A stretch of DNA of 45,011 nt from Saprospiraceae bacterium UBA2365. Its GTDB lineage: Bacteria; Bacteroidota; Bacteroidia; Chitinophagales; Saprospiraceae. The position numbers were made by a program, and so were the translations under genes. Below, in pieces: positions 42,099-45,011 of the stretch. The notes below the pieces were generated by a model. That model was not told the origin of the DNA and searched no databases. It saw only the letters and a program-made list of their open reading frames with translations. The stretch covers positions 1 to 45,011 of the forward strand of contig DDTL01000191.1 of the NCBI GenBank assembly GCA_002344345.1, read 5' to 3'. The first letter of the stretch is position 1. Every line of letters starts with the position of its first letter.

Positions 42099-44093
42099 TT
42101 ATTTATAACTCCTGGTTTTCAATTCGATATTTTCAAATCTTAATTCTTCCTTATGCAATTTATGTTCACCGTTTTCTTTCCATTCCCAGGCGGCAACGTA
42201 GGCAAAATTGGCATCATTCCTGAGCGCTTCACCTTCCGGTGACTGATACTCTTCCCTGAAATGACCTCCGCAGGATTCATTCCTGTGCAGTGCATCGACA
42301 GCCAGTAATTCACCCAGTTCAAGGAAATCAGCCACTTTGGTTGCCTTTTCCAGTTCATAGTTGTATTCATCTGCTTTCCCCGGGATAAAGACGTCGCGAT
42401 AAAATTCTTCACGTAATTTCCTGATCTCCTCAATGGCCATTTTGAGCCCTTCCTCATTCCTGGACATACCCACGCGATCCCACATGATCCGGCCAAGACG
42501 GCGATGGAAGCTCTCAACGGACTGATTGCCCTGAACGGACATCAGGCGATGGATTCTATCGCTGACTTCTTTTTCTGCCTGCTCAAACTCAGGGCTGTTG
42601 GTATCAAATTTAGGTGTGCGGATATCATTGGAAAGGAACTGACCTATGGTATAAGTGATCACAAAATAGCCATCCGCAAGCCCTTGCATCAATGCCGAAG
42701 CTCCGAGTCTGTTGGCTCCGTGATCTGAGAAATTGGCTTCTCCCAGCACAAAAAGTCCCGGAATATTGGATTCAAGGTTGTAATCCACCCAAAGTCCGCC
42801 CATGGTATAATGGATAGCCGGATAGATCTTCATGGGCACTTTATAAGGATCTTCTCCTGTGATCTTCTCATACATTTCGAAAAGGTTGCCATATTTTTCA
42901 GATACCACTTCTTCACCAAGTCTGATAATGGTCTGTTTATCCGGATTGGCCAGGCCTGTGGAGATCGCTTTGGATCTTCCGTATCTTTCTATGGCTGAAG
43001 CAAAATCGAGATATACTGCCAATCCTGTAGGGCTTACCCCATTGCCTTCATCGCAGGCCACTTTGGCTGCCCTTGAAGCCACATCCCTTGGCACCAGGTT
43101 GCCGAATGCGGGATACCTTCTCTCAAGGAAGTAATCTCTGTCCACTTCAGGGATATCGAGCGGTGATTTTCTCCCTTCCCTGATGGCCTGGGCATCTTCC
43201 TTATGTTTAGGCACCCAAACCCTGCCGTCATTTCTGAGAGATTCTGACATTAACGTCAGTTTTGACTGGTAATCCCCTGACACCGGAATGCATGTGGGAT
43301 GGATCTGGACAAAGCAGGGATTGGCCATAAATGCACCTTTTTTAACAGCTTTCCATGCTGCGGTTGCATTGCAGTACATGGCATTGGTTGACAGGTAAAA
43401 CACATTGCCATAACCGCCGGTTGCCAGCACAACTGCGTGAGCAGCAAATCGTTCCAACTTTCCAGTCAGCAAATTTCTGGCGATGATCCCACGGGCTTTA
43501 CCGCCTACGATGACCAATTCGAGCATCTCATGCCGGTTGTACATTTCCACTTGTCCCAGTGAAATCTGGCGGGAAAGTGAGCTGTAGGCGCCGATCAACA
43601 ATTGCTGGCCGGTCTGTCCTCTGGCATAGAAGGTTCTGGACACCTGCACGCCGCCAAAGGACCTGTTGTCCAGCAGACCTCCGTACTCCCTGGCGAATGG
43701 AACACCCTGTGCAACAGCCTGGTCGATGATGTCTGCGCTCACTTCTGCAAGGCGATACACATTGGCCTCGCGGGCACGGTAATCACCGCCTTTGATGGTA
43801 TCATAAAACAACCTGTAAGTGCTGTCTCCATCGTTGGCATAATTTTTAGCTGCATTGATACCACCCTGAGCTGCAATACTATGCGCTCTTCGCGGGCTGT
43901 CATGGTAGGTGAATGCTTTTACCTTGTATCCCAGTTCAGCCAGGGAAGCAGCTGCTGAAGCGCCTGCCAGGCCGGTTCCGACTACAATGATCTCCAATTT
44001 TCTCTTATTGTTGGGAGCCACCAGATTCATTTTTGACCGATAATCAGTCCATTTGTTAGAAAGCGGGCCCTGAGGAATTTTACCGTTCAACAT
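42099..44093 (-). CDS. sdhA: Succinate dehydrogenase / fumarate reductase flavoprotein subunit
   Basis: 664 aa. The FAD-binding VVGTGLAGASAAASLAELG (about 38-55) is followed by HSIAAQGGIN, in which H71 is the residue that carries covalent FAD. The capping and catalytic segments (HPTCIPVSGDYQSKLTLMSE, RDVASRAA) are present, and HYTMGGLWVD near 435 is typical of the non-classical SdhA of Bacteroidota and epsilon-type enzymes. It oxidises succinate to fumarate, or the reverse. The gene is between sdhC and sdhB. Confidence 0.96.
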   Translation of the reverse strand: MLNGKIPQGPLSNKWTDYRSKMNLVAPNNKRKLEIIVVGTGLAGASAAASLAELGYKVKAFTYHDSPRRAHSIAAQGGINAAKNYANDGDSTYRLFYDTIKGGDYRAREANVYRLAEVSADIIDQAVAQGVPFAREYGGLLDNRSFGGVQVSRTFYARGQTGQQLLIGAYSSLSRQISLGQVEMYNRHEMLELVIVGGKARGIIARNLLTGKLERFAAHAVVLATGGYGNVFYLSTNAMYCNATAAWKAVKKGAFMANPCFVQIHPTCIPVSGDYQSKLTLMSESLRNDGRVWVPKHKEDAQAIREGRKSPLDIPEVDRDYFLERRYPAFGNLVPRDVASRAAKVACDEGNGVSPTGLAVYLDFASAIERYGRSKAISTGLANPDKQTIIRLGEEVVSEKYGNLFEMYEKITGEDPYKVPMKIYPAIHYTMGGLWVDYNLESNIPGLFVLGEANFSDHGANRLGASALMQGLADGYFVITYTIGQFLSNDIRTPKFDTNSPEFEQAEKEVSDRIHRLMSVQGNQSVESFHRRLGRIMWDRVGMSRNEEGLKMAIEEIRKLREEFYRDVFIPGKADEYNYELEKATKVADFLELGELLAVDALHRNESCGGHFREEYQSPEGEALRNDANFAYVAAWEWKENGEHKLHKEELRFENIELKTRSYK

Positions 44094-44117
44094 GAGATTT
44101 ATTTTAACTTTAAAAAA

Positions 44118-44783
44118 TTAAGCGGGAATAGGTACTGTGAAATAAACATATAAAGGAATGATAAAATATCCCAAAGAAATAATTATGGAATAGATCCATC
44201 CAAACCCTTTAATAATCGGTGTATATTTACTGTGATTGAGTCCCAAAGTTTGAAAAGCGCTATGAAAACCATGATTTAAGTGGAAAAAAAGCGCGATGAT
44301 CCCTAATTCATATATAACAAGGTAAGCAGGTATTTTAAAGGTAGCGACTACACCTGAATACAATGTGTATTCATCCAAAGAACCGGTTTTCATTTTCAAC
44401 CAAAAATCACCCATATGAAAAACAAGAAAGACAAAAATCAATAATCCAAGGTAAAACATATTTTTGGCGGCAAATCCGGCGTTTGCATTAGTTGATACTG
44501 CGTAAGTTTTACCCTTGGATTTACGGTTATTTATCCATAATAAAGTGCCTTGAATAGCATGTAAAACAATAAAAATATAGAGCATGTAGGCAGAAATTTT
44601 AATAATGGGGTTAACTTTCATAAACTGCACATATTTGGTAAAAGCTTCACCGCCGTCATTATAAAGCAAATTCGTATTACCGAAAAGATGTACAGCGAGG
44701 AAAAATACCAGGAACAATCCGGTCAGTCCCATAATAAGTTTACGTCCAATACTTGAAATCAGAAAATCAGTCAGCCATTTCAT
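44118..44783 (-). CDS. sdhC: Succinate dehydrogenase cytochrome b558 subunit
   Basis: 221 aa with five membrane helices and haem-ligand candidates in conserved places: H27 region (FFLAVHLFGN), H74 (IVLHAIQG), H121 (FLVFHMGDFW) and H163 (LFFHLNHGFHSAFQ). This is the single-anchor, di-haem b558-type subunit that replaces the SdhC/SdhD pair. It anchors SdhAB and exchanges electrons with menaquinone. First gene of sdhCAB. Confidence 0.94.
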   Translation of the reverse strand: MKWLTDFLISSIGRKLIMGLTGLFLVFFLAVHLFGNTNLLYNDGGEAFTKYVQFMKVNPIIKISAYMLYIFIVLHAIQGTLLWINNRKSKGKTYAVSTNANAGFAAKNMFYLGLLIFVFLVFHMGDFWLKMKTGSLDEYTLYSGVVATFKIPAYLVIYELGIIALFFHLNHGFHSAFQTLGLNHSKYTPIIKGFGWIYSIIISLGYFIIPLYVYFTVPIPA

Positions 44784-44902
44784 AAAATAGAAAGAATTTT
44801 ATAAATATTCAATATCAGGATTTAATTCAATAAAATCAATTAAGCGCAAATTCCAAAAACAAGGAATTTTACAATTTAAGAACAAGATTTTGCAATTGAG
44901 GC

Positions 44903-44910
44903 CAAAAATA
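44903..44910 (-). promoter_or_regulatory. Possible -7 box upstream of sdhCAB
   Basis: TATTTTTG on the minus strand matches TAnnTTTG, 120 bp upstream of the sdhC ATG. No TTG -33 partner is visible and AT-rich sequence makes chance matches likely. Confidence 0.3.
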
Positions 44911-45011
44911 GTAAAAAAGTGAAGGTTAAAAAGGAAGGGATAAAAAAAAAGGGATAAAATTTATTTTTAAAAGTGAAGAAAAGCATAAAAAAACAAAGAG
45001 CCTGACCAAAA

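Overview
The window is a chromosomal segment of a member of the Bacteroidota, most likely a Saprospiria-like environmental lineage (phylum confident, class inferred). Evidence: three secreted proteins end in Por/type IX secretion (T9SS) C-terminal sorting domains; -7 boxes of the form TAnnTTTG precede several genes; there are Bacteroidota-typical families (Omp28-like, DUF3108, DUF4230, a small 100-aa membrane protein); succinate dehydrogenase has the three-gene cytochrome b558 layout.

Layout. 1-4.8 kb: tRNA-Val(GAC), a hemolysin III/PAQR membrane protein with a beta-barrel-like neighbour, hypoxanthine phosphoribosyltransferase with a small conserved partner, and a solitary groEL (no groES beside it) with a sigma-54-like -24/-12 element upstream. 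4.9-8.8 kb: a tightly packed minus-strand operon xerD > Ig-like lipoprotein > lptB > two small lipoproteins. 9.0-14.3 kb: two tandem 609-aa Omp28/T9SS paralogues separated by a 1.3-kb array of 515-bp repeats; the last 450 bp of the two genes are almost identical although the rest has diverged. 14.6-18.3 kb: beta-propeller lipoprotein, multidomain N-acetylmuramoyl-L-alanine amidase (T9SS cargo), small membrane protein. 18.8-24.2 kb: flippase-like membrane protein, DUF3108 and DUF4230 proteins, an EamA transporter and a TPR protein. 24.8-30.6 kb: complete pyruvate dehydrogenase operon (homodimeric E1, two-lipoyl E2, E3). 30.7-33.4 kb: AspT/YidE-type transporter convergent with obgE.

33.4-35.7 kb is a gene desert holding repeat remnants and a cluster of TTTCCTG motifs. 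It leads into a four-gene signalling module at 35.7-38.4 kb: an unrecognised 128-aa protein, a 7-TM protein, a sensor-less histidine kinase and a NarL-type regulator. 38.6-40.1 kb is a secreted protein gene flanked by direct copies of a 177-bp palindrome-rich element; a third copy lies in the desert. 40.2-44.8 kb returns to housekeeping: yidD, an RsmI-like methyltransferase and sdhCAB.

The most interesting parts are the recombining Omp28 pair with its repeat array, the 177-bp element family around the secreted gene, and the signalling module with its candidate operator. All family assignments are by reading motifs; no database search was possible.
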